Source: Thereva unica
Taxonomy: Eukaryota > Arthropoda > Insecta > Diptera > Therevidae
Reading direction: 5' to 3'
NCBI GenBank assembly: GCA_949987705.1
Contig: OX465286.1
Location: 24,012,396-24,076,395, forward strand
Length of the DNA stretch: 64,000 nucleotides
The notes under the pieces were generated by a model that was given only the letters and a program-made list of their open reading frames with translations, ran no database searches and had not been told where the DNA came from. Positions 39,558 to 49,796 of this stretch are shown here, piece by piece. The position numbers and the translations under genes are program-made. Every line of letters starts with the position of its first letter. Positions within the stretch are counted from its first letter, which is position 1.

Positions 39558-39936
39558 AACTGTATTTTCTGCTTTAGGAACTTGCACTTTTTCCAATTAA
39601 ACCTTAATCCATTTTTAGCTGCCGTCTCAAAAACTTGTTCTAGTTTTCTGAGATTTTCATCTACGTTTCTTGAAGCGATAATCATATCATCCATATAGAC
39701 ATTAACCACTTCTTTTCTTACCAAATCTCGAAAAATCAACGAAATAAATCTTAAGAATACTGATGGGCAGTAGCAAGTCCGAATGGTACTCTGTTAAATT
39801 CGAATTGTCCATCTGCCGTTACAAATGAAGTGTATTTCTTGCTGTTTTCATGTATGGGCACATGAAAGTATCCGTTTTTCAAGTCTAGTGTTGTAAAAAC
39901 TTCTGCATCTTTAAGATTATCAAGGATGTCTTCCAT
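39558..39936 (-). pseudogene. gypsy RT, right of the Maverick
   Basis: Continues the RT reading of copy A: DLKNGYFHVPIHENSKK, then after a one-base loss near 39765 the block VYMDDMIIASRNVDENLRKL. The Maverick cut lies in the FLGHTI region. A longer minus-strand ORF (39071-39739) is an accidental fusion of this RT with the Maverick end. Confidence 0.9.
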
Positions 39937-40116
39937 TAGCGGCGTTGGAAAATGTTATCGTATTATTCGGTTGTTTATTTTTCTGTAGTCGATACACACC
40001 CTTGGGGATCCATCCTTCTTTTTAGTGATAACCACTTGGCTAGTAAATGGTGACGTTGAATGTCTAATTATTTCTTCTTTGATCCAAATTTCGATTTGTT
40101 TCGCGACGGCTTCTTT

Positions 40117-40782
40117 TTACTTTATCGGAAACTTCCTTGGCTGGTGATAAATTGGCGTTTCATCATTTAGGATAATTGTCATTTCCACGGGGTACTCTTT
40201 TAATGCTTTTGGCTTGTAGTTCTCTATTTTGTCTTTTATTAATTTCTCATATTTGGCCGGTACATCGATATCCATTTCATTTTGAACTTGTATTTGCATG
40301 ATGTGTGGTTCTTCTTTGGCTTTAAAGAATGTTGGTCCAGTTTTTCCGAACATAACTTCTGCTTGAGATATGTAGTCTATTCCTATTATGACGTCATAGC
40401 GTATGCTCTCAGATGGTACAATCATTATTGTCCCAAACAGCTTAACTTCATCAACTTGTATGTGACCTTTGATGGACCCTAAAGTACTTGTCTTTCCTGC
40501 TGCGAATCCTACTAAATTAATTTTATGATTCTCCATCTGCTTTTGCTTAAGTTTCTGGAATGCTGTGAGTTTCATTACTGAAATTTCCGCCCCTGTATCG
40601 ATTAAAGCCTGAAATGATTCGTTATTAATTATTATTGCTTTTAAATTGAGTAAATTTATTGTGTTGATATGTTTTTTTTTCGAATTTCCCGGCGCAGCTG
40701 CTGGCCATGTGTCCGGTTCCGTTGCATTTGAATCATTTTGTTTTATTTTTACAGTCCTTTCTCTTGTGATCTCGGCTTCCAC
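40117..40782 (-). CDS. gypsy aspartic protease and pre-RT linker, copy C
   Basis: 221 residues. Aspartic protease with FQALIDTGAEISVMKLTAF (D-T-G catalytic box) and the second block YDVIIGIDYI. The linker to RT ends in IYHQPRKFPIK, followed by a stop and, in another frame, the RT start. It cleaves the polyprotein in the particle. It overlaps the end of gag in a different frame (40733-40782), as in elements using frameshifting. This is the part deleted in copy A. Confidence 0.9.
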   Translation of the reverse strand: MEAEITRERTVKIKQNDSNATEPDTWPAAAPGNSKKKHINTINLLNLKAIIINNESFQALIDTGAEISVMKLTAFQKLKQKQMENHKINLVGFAAGKTSTLGSIKGHIQVDEVKLFGTIMIVPSESIRYDVIIGIDYISQAEVMFGKTGPTFFKAKEEPHIMQIQVQNEMDIDVPAKYEKLIKDKIENYKPKALKEYPVEMTIILNDETPIYHQPRKFPIK

Positions 40783-41374
40783 AGTTGCAGCAATGAATAT
40801 CCGTTACTGTTGTTGTTCGTCTCGCTGAATAAAAATTGTTTCCAGTTTTCACATTTTTATTTTCTCGTAAATTAGCTTTAAATTTCATGTAGTCTTCATA
40901 TTTGCTTTTTAAATCCGAAAGATTTCTGACGCCATACAGCATACTTTTGTGCTCTTCACAACCTGGTAAACCATTGATGACATATTGTATTATGGATTTT
41001 GCGTCCACCTCTGCTAATTGGCCGATTTCCTGTAATCTGTATACATATTCACGGAAAGACTCACTTTTCTTCATTTTTGCTTTTTGTAATTTATTATACA
41101 CATCTGTTTTACAAATCTGTGTTTTAAATTCATCACATAACTGTTTTTTTAGTTCTTCATATGTTTTATATGAGCACGTTTTTATAAAGAATTTTGCAGC
41201 ACCGCTTAACTGTCTACAGGCGAATATAATTTTTTCTGCATTAGACCAATTACTAAGTTCCGGTATTACCTCGAATTCCTGGAACCACGAGTCTACGGAA
41301 AAATTATCTTCTCCTGAGAATTTCGATATCAAATTTTCAATATCTTTGATCGAAATGCCGCTGGAGGTTGCCAT
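40733..41374 (-). CDS. gypsy gag, capsid and nucleocapsid, copy C
   Basis: 213 residues. Capsid-like region VDSWFQEFEVIPELSNWSNA, AAKFFIKTCSYKTYEELKKQ, ESFREYVYRLQEIGQLAEVD, IIQYVINGLPG; then one CCHC knuckle (CCNCGSRDHKRKDC, C-x2-C-x4-H-x4-C). An upstream frame (41337-41584) carries a SAP-like segment and overlaps it by 38 bp; an 8-A run lies at the border. Confidence 0.88.
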   Translation of the reverse strand: MATSSGISIKDIENLISKFSGEDNFSVDSWFQEFEVIPELSNWSNAEKIIFACRQLSGAAKFFIKTCSYKTYEELKKQLCDEFKTQICKTDVYNKLQKAKMKKSESFREYVYRLQEIGQLAEVDAKSIIQYVINGLPGCEEHKSMLYGVRNLSDLKSKYEDYMKFKANLRENKNVKTGNNFYSARRTTTVTDIHCCNCGSRDHKRKDCKNKTK

Positions 41375-41584
41375 TGCCTTTGGTTTGACTTCTGATATTT
41401 TTGTTGTTAATTTTTTTTGCGTTTTCTTCTAATTCACTGTCGTCTGCTGATTCTACTGTAATATCCAAAGCTTTTGCTGGTCTCTTTACTAACACTCTTT
41501 TTGTCCCCGTTGTGTCCAACTGTAATTTTTCTAATTCAGCTTGTAATTCTTCCACTTTCTTTTTTCGCAACGTGTCTATGTCCA
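41337..41584 (-). CDS. gypsy gag N-terminal SAP-like segment, copy C
   Basis: 82 residues from ATG 41584. LRKKKVEELQAELEKLQLDT then TKRVLVKRPAKAL fits the helix-extension-helix SAP pattern, which binds AT-rich DNA or RNA. The rest is acidic. It ends 38 bp inside the capsid frame. Copy A has the same arrangement. Confidence 0.65.
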
Positions 41585-41651
41585 TGACTTGGTGCCGATT
41601 TTTTTTTTGCTTAATTAACACAGTGAACTCATTGGTTGAGCCCCCAAATTA

Positions 41652-41865
41652 TGTGGGAAATGATCTCACAATACTTTTAATAATAACGATTTTTTTATTA
41701 ATTCAAGTTACATATGAGTATATTATTAATTCAGGTTATATTATTACAATATAGGATTATATTCTTCACGTTTAATTCTACTGTAACGAGCAACTCCGGC
41801 TTGATCGGCTGATCGGCAACTACTACCGCTGGCTGCTCTCCCCCTTAACCGACCGTCATCCCACA
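41652..41865 (-). repeat. gypsy 5' LTR, copy C
   Basis: 214 bp, TGTGGGA...TCCCACA. Nearly identical to 19680-19893. It contains a direct repeat of TATTAATTCA. The PBS-like TTTGGGGGCTCAACCA adjoins on the left. Confidence 0.92.
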
Positions 41866-41909
41866 TTTATTAAATATATTTTTGAAGTAAAACTTCTTTA
41901 GGGACGTTT

Positions 41910-42223
41910 CCCAGTAGGAAATAGTGCAAGCGCTTATGGGGTAATCAGAGAATTCATGCATGAAAAATCAAATAAAGTAAGTTCTTCTATTTGTAATAAC
42001 TAAGAAGCGAATAGGTAATAACTACACTTTAGTCGGGCGAGAATGAAACATGTCAGAACGTGCTGAAGGTACCTTTTACAAATGTAATGTCTGGTAAGTG
42101 TACTTACCACCCTAGGACATCTACGTGTAAAAGTAATCGATTCTGTAATTGGTAATGTAACCTATTGACATTACAAATCGACACTACTCAATCGATTCGG
42201 TAATGCTTACATTTCCTACTGGG
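41910..42223. mobile_element. 314-bp CCCAGTAGGA MITE
   Basis: Perfect 13-bp inverted ends CCCAGTAGGAAAT. Copy A at 19935-19938 has the empty site; the duplicated target is TT, possibly longer. No coding capacity. Confidence 0.85.
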
Positions 42224-42705
42224 TTGCTTAAAAAAATTTACATGAGAGTGAATCAATTTCATTCGTGTAACGCTCTCACACATGAAAAATCGTCGGAACT
42301 TTCGTATAACGATGGCTCTTATATAACCCATTACAAGAGAAGGCAGATGGTAAGGTGTAATCCAGAATTAGACCCAAACAAGTGAGAATTTACCCGATGA
42401 CTCAAGGGAGCTTTCCTGGAGTTTTCATAAATTTTATAGAGAAAAAGAAAACGGGCAATTATCTTCGTCGCCATAAAATGTGACATTAGCATACTCAATA
42501 GCCCGGCTCTCATTCGATACGGAGGACATGCAACTTTGGAGAAGTGGTTAGAATTTAGTAGGGCGACTGCTTAGGTAAAGCCATTCTCGGTCTTGGAACG
42601 AAAAAGGCATTTGCAAAAGATGAACAAAATAAAAGCTTTACGATACCGGATCCACAGGCGCCCATGAATATTTCTTTTTGCAATGTTCAATTTCCCGCTG
42701 GGTCC

Positions 42706-42964
42706 CCCAGTGGGACTTGCAAGCTTACAGAAGTACTGAAAAGAGCACTTACTAGTAAGGGGTAGGCCTTACCATACCGCTTACAGATGAGCAGTTCTAT
42801 AAGTACTCTAAGGTAAGCCCTTTCGTAACTACTCTACGGAAAGTATAAAAATAAGGCCTTACCTCCTATGACATCGTGTGTAAAAATAAGCACTTCTATA
42901 AGGCCTACCCCTTACTAGTAAGTGCTTATTTCAGTACTTCTGTAAGCTTACAGGTCCTACTGGG
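42706..42964. mobile_element. 259-bp CCCAGT-type MITE, copy C
   Basis: Same as 20418-20676, so inserted before the duplication. Confidence 0.75.
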
Positions 42965-43376
42965 AAATTGTGTATGTGTTAAGTTTTCACCCTAAAATTT
43001 TCTGGCGGGAAAATTGGAAGCGTTGCTCAGGGGACGTCATTTTGAGCGCTGCCAAATATGCTCCCAAGTGGACATTACTGGAGTTTTAAGAACTTTTATA
43101 GAACGAAGAAAACGGCGTTTATCTTGGTGACCATAAACGTTGAAATTAGCATACTTAATAGATCGGTTTTCGCTCGATACGGAGGGCAAGCAGTATTGGA
43201 CGTGGTCAGTATACTTAATTGGGGGACCGCTTTGGTAATACCACCGGGCGCGCTTGTAACCAAAAAGGTAATTGCAAAAGACGAACTCAAACGACTTGTC
43301 ACATTACACGACTCGCACAGCACAGAGGCCCAAGTTAAAAAGTAAATGGAGCTGGTATGTGAACGGGAGCGCTGAA

Positions 43377-43795
43377 TCTTTGAATATATCACTTTTGATA
43401 CCAAATTCTATATATATACCTAGTAACATAGGAAATTTTTTATAATTTATCATTTTTGTACCTAACTAATATTAATGTAAAAAATAAAATTTTTATTTTT
43501 CATTTTGAATGCAATTATATCACTTTTGTATGCCTTAAAGCTACGAAAATATTAAAAATATTTTTTTAGGAACTTTTAGTTACATAGGAAAAAATCTTTG
43601 AATATATCATTTTTGATGCCAAATTCTCTTTATACCTAGTAACATAGTAAAATTTTTATAATATATCATTTGTGGTACCTAATGCTAATGTAAAAAATAA
43701 AATTTTTATTTTTCATTTTTAATGCAATTATACCACTTTTGTATGCCTTAAGGCTACGAAAATATTAAAAATATTTTTTTAAAGAACTTTTTTTT
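43377..43795. repeat. rDNA spacer-like satellite, about 218-bp unit
   Basis: Two units (start 43376 and 43594) of ATCTTTGAATATATCA ... TACGAAAATATTAAAAATAT ... TTTTAGTTACATAGG. The same satellite is at 60862-61296, 62262-62440 and as a scrap at 55478-55530. Confidence 0.88.
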
Positions 43796-43946
43796 TTTTT
43801 AAGAAGTGAGGGGGCAACCCACATGGTGAACACTGCGGCCAAGTTAGGCCTAATTGTGTACGTACCCCACTAGCGGAACAGACTATCAGCCTTCCGAATG
43901 AAAGCAAGAAGGTCTTTAATTGACAAAGACCGGACTTGGGCAGGAC

Positions 43947-44840
43947 TCAAAAACTCTCTGATAAACGTTCTTCGTCTAAGCCAGACAGAGCAGGACATTC
44001 ACAAAGGATATGTGTGGAAGTCTCATCGCCTTCCATGCAGAGTCGGCATTCTGTCTCTTGAGACAATCCTTGGTTATGGAGGTGATACCGCAGTCCCACA
44101 TGGCCAGTCAGATAACCCACCAGCAGCCTTAGGTCCGTTCTGTTTAAGGTAATACTGCCTCTTAGGGCAAATGGTCTTATAAGATCTTTAGCCTGTCTAA
44201 GGCCTGGGACTGACTCCCAGTAGGCTAGGTTTAGTCCCTTAATCCACTCCTCTACCAGGGACTTGGAGGTGGACCAAGAGATGCCACAGAAGGGTTCGGG
44301 GCCCTGTCTCAACGTCTCAGAGCCTTCCCTCGCGAGGCGGTCTGCATCCTCATTCCCCTCGATACCCCGGTGTCCGGGGACCCAGCAGAGCGAGACCTTA
44401 TTCCTTCTGGTCAGGCTCTGAAGTACGTCGAAACACCCTGCAACTATTTTGGATGAAAACTTCCAAGTTGAGAGTGCCTTGATGGCAGCTTGGCTGTCAG
44501 AAAAGATTTTAATGTTGGCGCCTTTCAGACCTTTCTCAAGGTTGAGCCTAGCGCAGGTCGCAATGGCATGTATTTCAGTCTGAAAAACAGAGGGCCACTT
44601 ACCCATTGCAATCGAGACCTTGGAGTTGGGTCCTGCGACACCAGCCCCTGTGCCATGTTCCATCTTTGACCCGTCGGTAAACCAGTGAAGATGTTTAGGA
44701 TCCCCAGGGAGAATGAGTTCCTCCCACTCAGAACGATCCGGGATAATTGCTCTGAATTTCCTTTGGAACCGCAGTTCACTAACCATGTGGTCGGATACGC
44801 GGCAAATGGAAATGTTTGGGATATTGTTAAGGATATCCAT
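43947..44840 (-). pseudogene. LINE RNase H and C-terminal zinc knuckle
   Basis: 297 residues. RNase H: HWFTDGSKMEHGTGAGV (first Asp), VFQTEIHAIATCARL, IFSDSQAAIKAL, VPGHRGIEGNEDADRLA. Then a CCHC knuckle CRLCMEGDETSTHILC. The order RT, RNase H, CCHC fits the LOA/I group. A frame change at about 44840 separates it from RT. Confidence 0.88.
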
Positions 44841-44861
44841 GTGTCTTTTGACCGTATAGGG

Positions 44862-45605
44862 TCAGTTGGATGAGATCTGAAGTCTCAAGGCACTTATGGC
44901 GGCGGATTTCCATATGGAGATATGCAAAGGAGTCAATCCAATGATTGCCTCCATTGCAGCTGTAGGACAGGTCCGCATAGCCCCGGTAATGGAGAGGCAA
45001 GCAAGCCGTTGCAGTTTGCTGCACTTGAGGATCGAGGTAACCTGTTTAGTCTTGGGCCACCAAACTATATCGGCATAAGTCAAAATGGGTTTTACGATCG
45101 TATTGTACATCCAGTACATCATTTGTGGTGTAAGACCCCATGTCTTACCCAGAAGCCTTTTGCAGGCCCATATGGCCCTAGTGGATTTGGTAATGACGTA
45201 GTCAAGTTGAGCGTTCCAGTTCAGTCTCTTGTCTATCTTTACTCCCAAATATTTGACTGAGTCTGAGTACTCAACTGTGGTATCCCGAATACAGATAGGA
45301 CCTAGGTCCAGTTTGTAACGTTTGGAGAAAGGTACCGGGACAGCTTTATTTGGGTTAATTGCTAGGCCCTCCTTGGTACACCATCTTTGAACTTCTCGTA
45401 GTGCTGTTCTCATGACCTCTGTAATGGTCAAATCGAATTTCCCAGAGACAATGATGGCAAGATCATCTGCATAGCCGATGACATCGAAACCAGATTCAGA
45501 TAGTTTAGTCAAAAATTCATCCACAACTAGTGACCAAAGTAATGGGGATAAAACTCCACTTTGAGGGCAGCCCTTTATAGCTTTAACACTAATGGTGGAG
45601 ACGCC
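44862..45605 (-). pseudogene. LINE reverse transcriptase, C-terminal half
   Basis: RT blocks KGCPQSGVLSPLLWSLV, VIGYADDLAIIV (catalytic YADD) and DSVKYLGVKID, then the thumb with LLGKTWGLTPQMMYWMYNTI. The fingers and first Asp are lost. The ORF's first codons (MERASL) come from 28S sequence. Confidence 0.88.
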
Positions 45606-45742
45606 TAAAGTTAATGATGCACGTTCCATTTAATCAAGTAAGTAAGGAAACAATAAGAGTAGTGGTATTTCATTTTTGTTATATAGCCGAAACTACATAT
45701 CTCCCACTTATGCTACACCTCTTATGTCTCCTTACACTGCCA

Positions 45743-45781
<39 letters not shown>

Positions 45782-45794
45782 ATTATTCCAAGCT

Positions 45795-45837
<43 letters not shown>

Positions 45838-45839
45838 TA

Positions 45840-45893
<54 letters not shown>
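45606..45893 (-). rRNA. 28S rRNA fragment, directly downstream of the R2 site
   Basis: The minus strand begins TAGCCAAATGCCTCGTCATC at 45893, the canonical sequence just downstream of the R2 target, and continues AACGAGATTCCTACTGTCCC, AGACCCTGTTGAGCTTGAC. It ends where the truncated LINE begins. It matches 57836-58122 with several differences, so at least one copy is a pseudogene. Confidence 0.93.
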
Positions 45894-45896
<3 letters not shown>

Positions 45897-46115
45897 TTAT
45901 CTCCATGCCCCATTTATTCATTTAGAAAATACATTATTATACAATTTTAACTTAGAATTAACATATAAATATCTTAATTATTAAGCTTAAAAATTTTGGG
46001 GCTGTGTTTCCTCTGAGGTCTTCAGCAGAGGTTTTTTTTTTTTTCCTGTGTGAGGTATTAGGTCCAAAGGTACTGCGGCCATTTAGTTGGCCTATTGTAC
46101 TACAACCCCTACACC

Positions 46116-49100
46116 TCATATTTGTAGGCCAGACCGCCTGAACAAGTTCAGCAGTCTGCCTAGTGGTTTGTCGCTTAGACTTGAGTGTTCGAGCAGGGAC
46201 TTCCCGAACAAAGAGACCCTGCTCCTCGCTATTGCAGGGCACTCACAGAGAACATGGAGGGCAGACTCATCCTCTTCTAGGCAAAGCCTACATGTAGGGT
46301 CCTCTGCCCTTCCTATCTTCCATAAGTGGTAATTTAGGGCACAGTGTCCGGTAATTAGGCCAACAAGTGTCCTAACATCACTCCTGCTGCGCCGTAATAA
46401 TTCCTTGGCCGTCTTAGGGGACGGCCCTGGAAGGAACCGCTTAGAGTTGGCCAGTCCAGGCGCGGACCTCCAGCGTTCAATATGTTTTATCAAGGTCCGA
46501 TCGGCCAGGGCCTTTTGCAGCAAGCTGGACGGTGCCCCAATAGCCGGCTCTGGACCAATGAATTCTAAATCAGAGCCCTGTTTAGCCAGGGCATCCGCAC
46601 TTTCATTGCCTTCGAAGCCCCGGTGACCTGGGACCCAGACAAGTGTAATTTGATTGAGAACGCCCAACTCATGAAGAGCACGTTGGCAGTCCCAAACTAA
46701 TTTCGACTTGGTCCTACGGGACCTTATCGCTCTAATTGCCGCTTGGCTATCAGAGAAGATAAAAATCCGTTTATTTTGGTAGGCTCTTCTTAAGTTCTCA
46801 TGAGTGCATGCCAGAATAGCGTACACCTCTGCTTGAAAGACAGTTGCCAGAGTGCCTAGACTTATAGCCTTGCTGAATCTGGGACTTTCACTCCAGATTC
46901 CGGCGCCTACACCTGTCTCCGTTTTAGAGCCATCCGTGTACCATACTAGCCCGCCCGGCAAAACTTTAGGAAAAGTCCAGGTAAGCCTTTCCTGTATATG
47001 TACAGAAGGTTGCTTAAATTTTGAGATTTTATAGGGTATGCCGTCCGATAGCATCTCCGCTTCCGGAATCTCTTCTATGATGTTGATTATTATAGAATGT
47101 CCTCGCCCCAGACCAGCGCCCAAGTAACCATTCGCTTTCAGCCGCAGCGCCGCGTTTATGGCGGATTTCTCTACCTCAAGGTGGAGGGGTACCAAATTGA
47201 GGAGAGTCTCCAGCGCTGCCGTTGGGGAAGTGCGGATGGCCCCAGTGATGGAGAGGCAAGCCATTCTTTGAATTTTGCTTAAAAAGGTTATGGAACCCTT
47301 AAGCTTCGTTCTGTGCCACCAAACTAAAGCTCCATAAGTTACCATGGGTCTTATGATGGTGGTGTATATCCAGTACATGGTTTTCGGTTGCAAACCCCAG
47401 GTGGAACCACAAGCTCTGCGGCAAGCCCACAGGGATCTGCGCGTTCTACACATCACAGTGTCCATATGCTGTTTCCAATTGAGCTTGGCATCTAGCGTCA
47501 CTCCTAAATATTTGGCTTGTTGAGAAAAGCCTATAGTTCTGCCCGCGAATGTAGGTTCCCAAATTCCCGGTAGTGATCGTTTCCTGGTGAAAGGAACTAG
47601 GATCGTTTTGTCGGGATTGACTTTTAGACCTACACTCTCGCACCAGCTAGAGACCAGATCAAGTGCCTGCTGCAGGCGCCTTGACATGGCGTCTTCAGAT
47701 TCACCTGTAATTACTATGACGACATCGTCAGCGTAACCTTGGGCGAAAATGTTTCGACCGTTGAGCAGCTCGAGGAGTTCATCTACAACAAGGCACCAGA
47801 GAAGTGGAGATAAAACTCCTCCCTGCGGGCAGCCTCTTGCTATAGTGCCCTCCAGAGACCCCTCAACATGAGAAACAATTAGTTTGCGAGTTCTCAGCAT
47901 AGAGTCAATCCAGTTGCAGAAAGTGCTACTTAGACTGTGTCTACTTAGAGCCCTAGCTATAGTATCAAAGGATGTGTTGTCAAAGGCTCCCTCGATATCG
48001 AGGAAGGCCGTCAGCGCAACTCCTTTGTTTAGAGCTGCCTGTTCAAGCCTGAGCACCAGATTGTGCAGTGCTGTCTCAGTAGACTTGCCCGCCTGGTACG
48101 CATGCTGATAGGAGCTTAGTGGTTGGCTTTGAAGATAAGTTTCCCTTATCGCCCGGTCGACAATTTTCTCCATTGTCTTCAAGGCAAAAGACGAGAGACT
48201 TATCGGCCTGAAAGATTTAGTCAGGGTGTAATCCGAACGCCCTGGCTTAGGTATAAATGTTATGTTGACGTTCCTCCAGACGGATGGGATGTAGCCGTGT
48301 GCGAAGGAAGCCCTAAATAATTTGCATAATAAGGGAGTGACTAGGTCGCAGCCCTCCTGTAGCAGAATGGGATAGATTCCGTCTGCTCCAGGGGACTTGT
48401 ATGGTTTGAACGATCTAATCGCCTCCCTGATAGCTTCATGGTTGAACAAGGTATTTGCTTCTGTCCAGGCGGCTTTGGGCACTTTAGAAAATTGGCCTAT
48501 ACGCTGCCCAGCAGAAGTTATGTTCTCTTTTGAATAAATGGTTGTGCCTGGGAAATGTGCCTGGAGCAATGTTATCAAGGTTTCTTCCCTAGACTGTGTG
48601 AAAGAGCCATCGGTTCTCCTGATGGATCCAAGATCTACCGACAAGCCCTTTGATAAAGCTTTATAGATTTTTGCTGAGTCTCGAATGTCTTCGACACTCT
48701 TGCAAAAATTCCTCCAGCTGTTTCTTTTTGCTCGTCTGATTGCCCTGTTATAGCTGGTTAGCGAGCTTTTATAACTCTCCCAGTTGCCGCTCTTCTTAGC
48801 TGCGTTGAACAGTTTCCTCGTAGCGGATCTTAACTTGGAGAGCTCGTTATTCCACCATGGAGTTTTCCTATTACGCGTCCTCATCAGAACAGGGCAGTTA
48901 TTGCTGTAAGCAGCAGTAACCGCCTCAGTAAAGAAGTCCGCGGATAGTTCTACATCCATCGTAGATTTGATTGAGTGCATGGAACCCTTGAATATGCTAC
49001 TGAGTTCGGCCCGAAAGTCTGTCCAGTTCGTATATCTAGGATTCCTGTATGTACTCACATTTTCCAAAGACTCACCCACCATAAAGTAAATGTGTCTGTG

Positions 49101-49796
49101 GTCTGAGCACGATGGCTCATCTGAGACCCGCCAGTCACTCACGTAAGTGGCAACTTGTTGAGTAGCTAGCGTGATGTCTATAACCTCACGTCTCCTACCG
49201 TTGTCGAAGGTAGGATCCGTGCCACGATTTAATATGTCCAGGTTAGTAGTTAAGAGGTAATCAAAAAGGTATTCACCCCTTTTGTTCACTCCACTGCTAC
49301 CCCAGGCATCATGATGGGCGTTCGCATCACATCCTATGATGATCTGCAGACCGCTCCTGTTAGAGTGACCCACGATATCCTTAAGTTCTTTGGACGGTGG
49401 TGGGTCTCTGGAGTCATAGGGGAGGTATGCCGAACATAAGGTAATCATGCTCTTGCTGCCCCCCCTGTTAATCTGTATCATCACCACTGCCAGGTCTCTC
49501 GACGATTTATCTGTGAGAGGAAAGCAGCTGGTGTTTTTATTGTAAACTACACAGGTCCGAGGGTCGCCGTCCACATCACTGCATGCAATGCTGTAGCCGG
49601 TTGCCCGCAAGCCCTGTATAGCACCGTTATTTACCCATGGCTCCTGTACAAGAGCCACGTCGATAGCTTGGGTGGCCAGCACCCTGCAAAGGACTGCCGA
49701 GGCAGCCCTACTGTGTTGCAGGTTGCACTGTACCACCCGCATCCTGAGGCTGTTCCCGCTGCTGTGAGCCAGCAGGAGTCTCCTTTTTTGAGCCAA
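46116..49796 (-). CDS. LOA-type LINE ORF2: endonuclease, RT, RNase H
   Basis: 1226 residues, open throughout. APE endonuclease (about 18-240): VVQCNLQHSRAASAV, VALVQEPWV, GCDANAHHDAWGSSG, SCSDHRHIYF. RT (about 440-720): YKSPGADGIYPILLQ, SYQHAYQAGKSTETALH, AFLDIEGAFDNTSFD, GCPQGGVLSPLLWCLV, QGYADDVVIVI. RNase H (about 965-1090): VWYTDGSKTETGVGAGI, IFSDSQAAIRAI, VPGHRGFEGNESADALA. Ends with CCHC CRLCLEEDESALHVLC. All catalytic residues are present. The start overlaps the end of ORF1 by 89 bp in another frame. Confidence 0.95.
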   Translation of the reverse strand: MAQKRRLLLAHSSGNSLRMRVVQCNLQHSRAASAVLCRVLATQAIDVALVQEPWVNNGAIQGLRATGYSIACSDVDGDPRTCVVYNKNTSCFPLTDKSSRDLAVVMIQINRGGSKSMITLCSAYLPYDSRDPPPSKELKDIVGHSNRSGLQIIIGCDANAHHDAWGSSGVNKRGEYLFDYLLTTNLDILNRGTDPTFDNGRRREVIDITLATQQVATYVSDWRVSDEPSCSDHRHIYFMVGESLENVSTYRNPRYTNWTDFRAELSSIFKGSMHSIKSTMDVELSADFFTEAVTAAYSNNCPVLMRTRNRKTPWWNNELSKLRSATRKLFNAAKKSGNWESYKSSLTSYNRAIRRAKRNSWRNFCKSVEDIRDSAKIYKALSKGLSVDLGSIRRTDGSFTQSREETLITLLQAHFPGTTIYSKENITSAGQRIGQFSKVPKAAWTEANTLFNHEAIREAIRSFKPYKSPGADGIYPILLQEGCDLVTPLLCKLFRASFAHGYIPSVWRNVNITFIPKPGRSDYTLTKSFRPISLSSFALKTMEKIVDRAIRETYLQSQPLSSYQHAYQAGKSTETALHNLVLRLEQAALNKGVALTAFLDIEGAFDNTSFDTIARALSRHSLSSTFCNWIDSMLRTRKLIVSHVEGSLEGTIARGCPQGGVLSPLLWCLVVDELLELLNGRNIFAQGYADDVVIVITGESEDAMSRRLQQALDLVSSWCESVGLKVNPDKTILVPFTRKRSLPGIWEPTFAGRTIGFSQQAKYLGVTLDAKLNWKQHMDTVMCRTRRSLWACRRACGSTWGLQPKTMYWIYTTIIRPMVTYGALVWWHRTKLKGSITFLSKIQRMACLSITGAIRTSPTAALETLLNLVPLHLEVEKSAINAALRLKANGYLGAGLGRGHSIIINIIEEIPEAEMLSDGIPYKISKFKQPSVHIQERLTWTFPKVLPGGLVWYTDGSKTETGVGAGIWSESPRFSKAISLGTLATVFQAEVYAILACTHENLRRAYQNKRIFIFSDSQAAIRAIRSRRTKSKLVWDCQRALHELGVLNQITLVWVPGHRGFEGNESADALAKQGSDLEFIGPEPAIGAPSSLLQKALADRTLIKHIERWRSAPGLANSKRFLPGPSPKTAKELLRRSRSDVRTLVGLITGHCALNYHLWKIGRAEDPTCRLCLEEDESALHVLCECPAIARSRVSLFGKSLLEHSSLSDKPLGRLLNLFRRSGLQI

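Larger units (their letters stand above)
23301..41865 (-). mobile_element. Ty3/gypsy retrotransposon, copy B/C, split by the Maverick
   Basis: Left half 23301-25404 (truncated 3' LTR 23301-23453, integrase, RNase H, end of RT) and right half 39558-41865 (start of RT, protease, gag, 5' LTR 41652-41865) are one element. They rejoin exactly at the 6-bp AACTGT duplicated by the Maverick. It keeps the protease and gag parts that copy A lost. Confidence 0.92.
41866..43376. other. unidentified block, copy C, with two MITEs
   Basis: Homologous to 19894-21062. It carries the 41910-42223 insertion that A lacks and the 42706-42964 MITE shared with A. The plus-strand ORF 43058-43345 (ends VTKKVIAKDELKRLVTLHDS) is longer than in A, which lost about 35 bp there. 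No gene recognised. Homology stops at GGGAGCGCTGAA, where spacer satellite begins. Confidence 0.55.
43796..45605 (-). mobile_element. 5'-truncated LOA/R1-type LINE joined to 28S
   Basis: Poly(A) (minus strand) at about 43789-43801 marks the 3' end. The 5' end is truncated in RT and joins 28S sequence at 45605. The coding region is in two frames (below). Confidence 0.85.

Noticed and set aside
39071..39739. 222-residue minus-strand ORF
   Set aside because: It is a chance fusion of gypsy RT with the Maverick end across the insertion joint.
23301..41865. Copies B and C as two separate gypsy elements
   Set aside because: Their ends rejoin at the Maverick target duplication, so they are one element.
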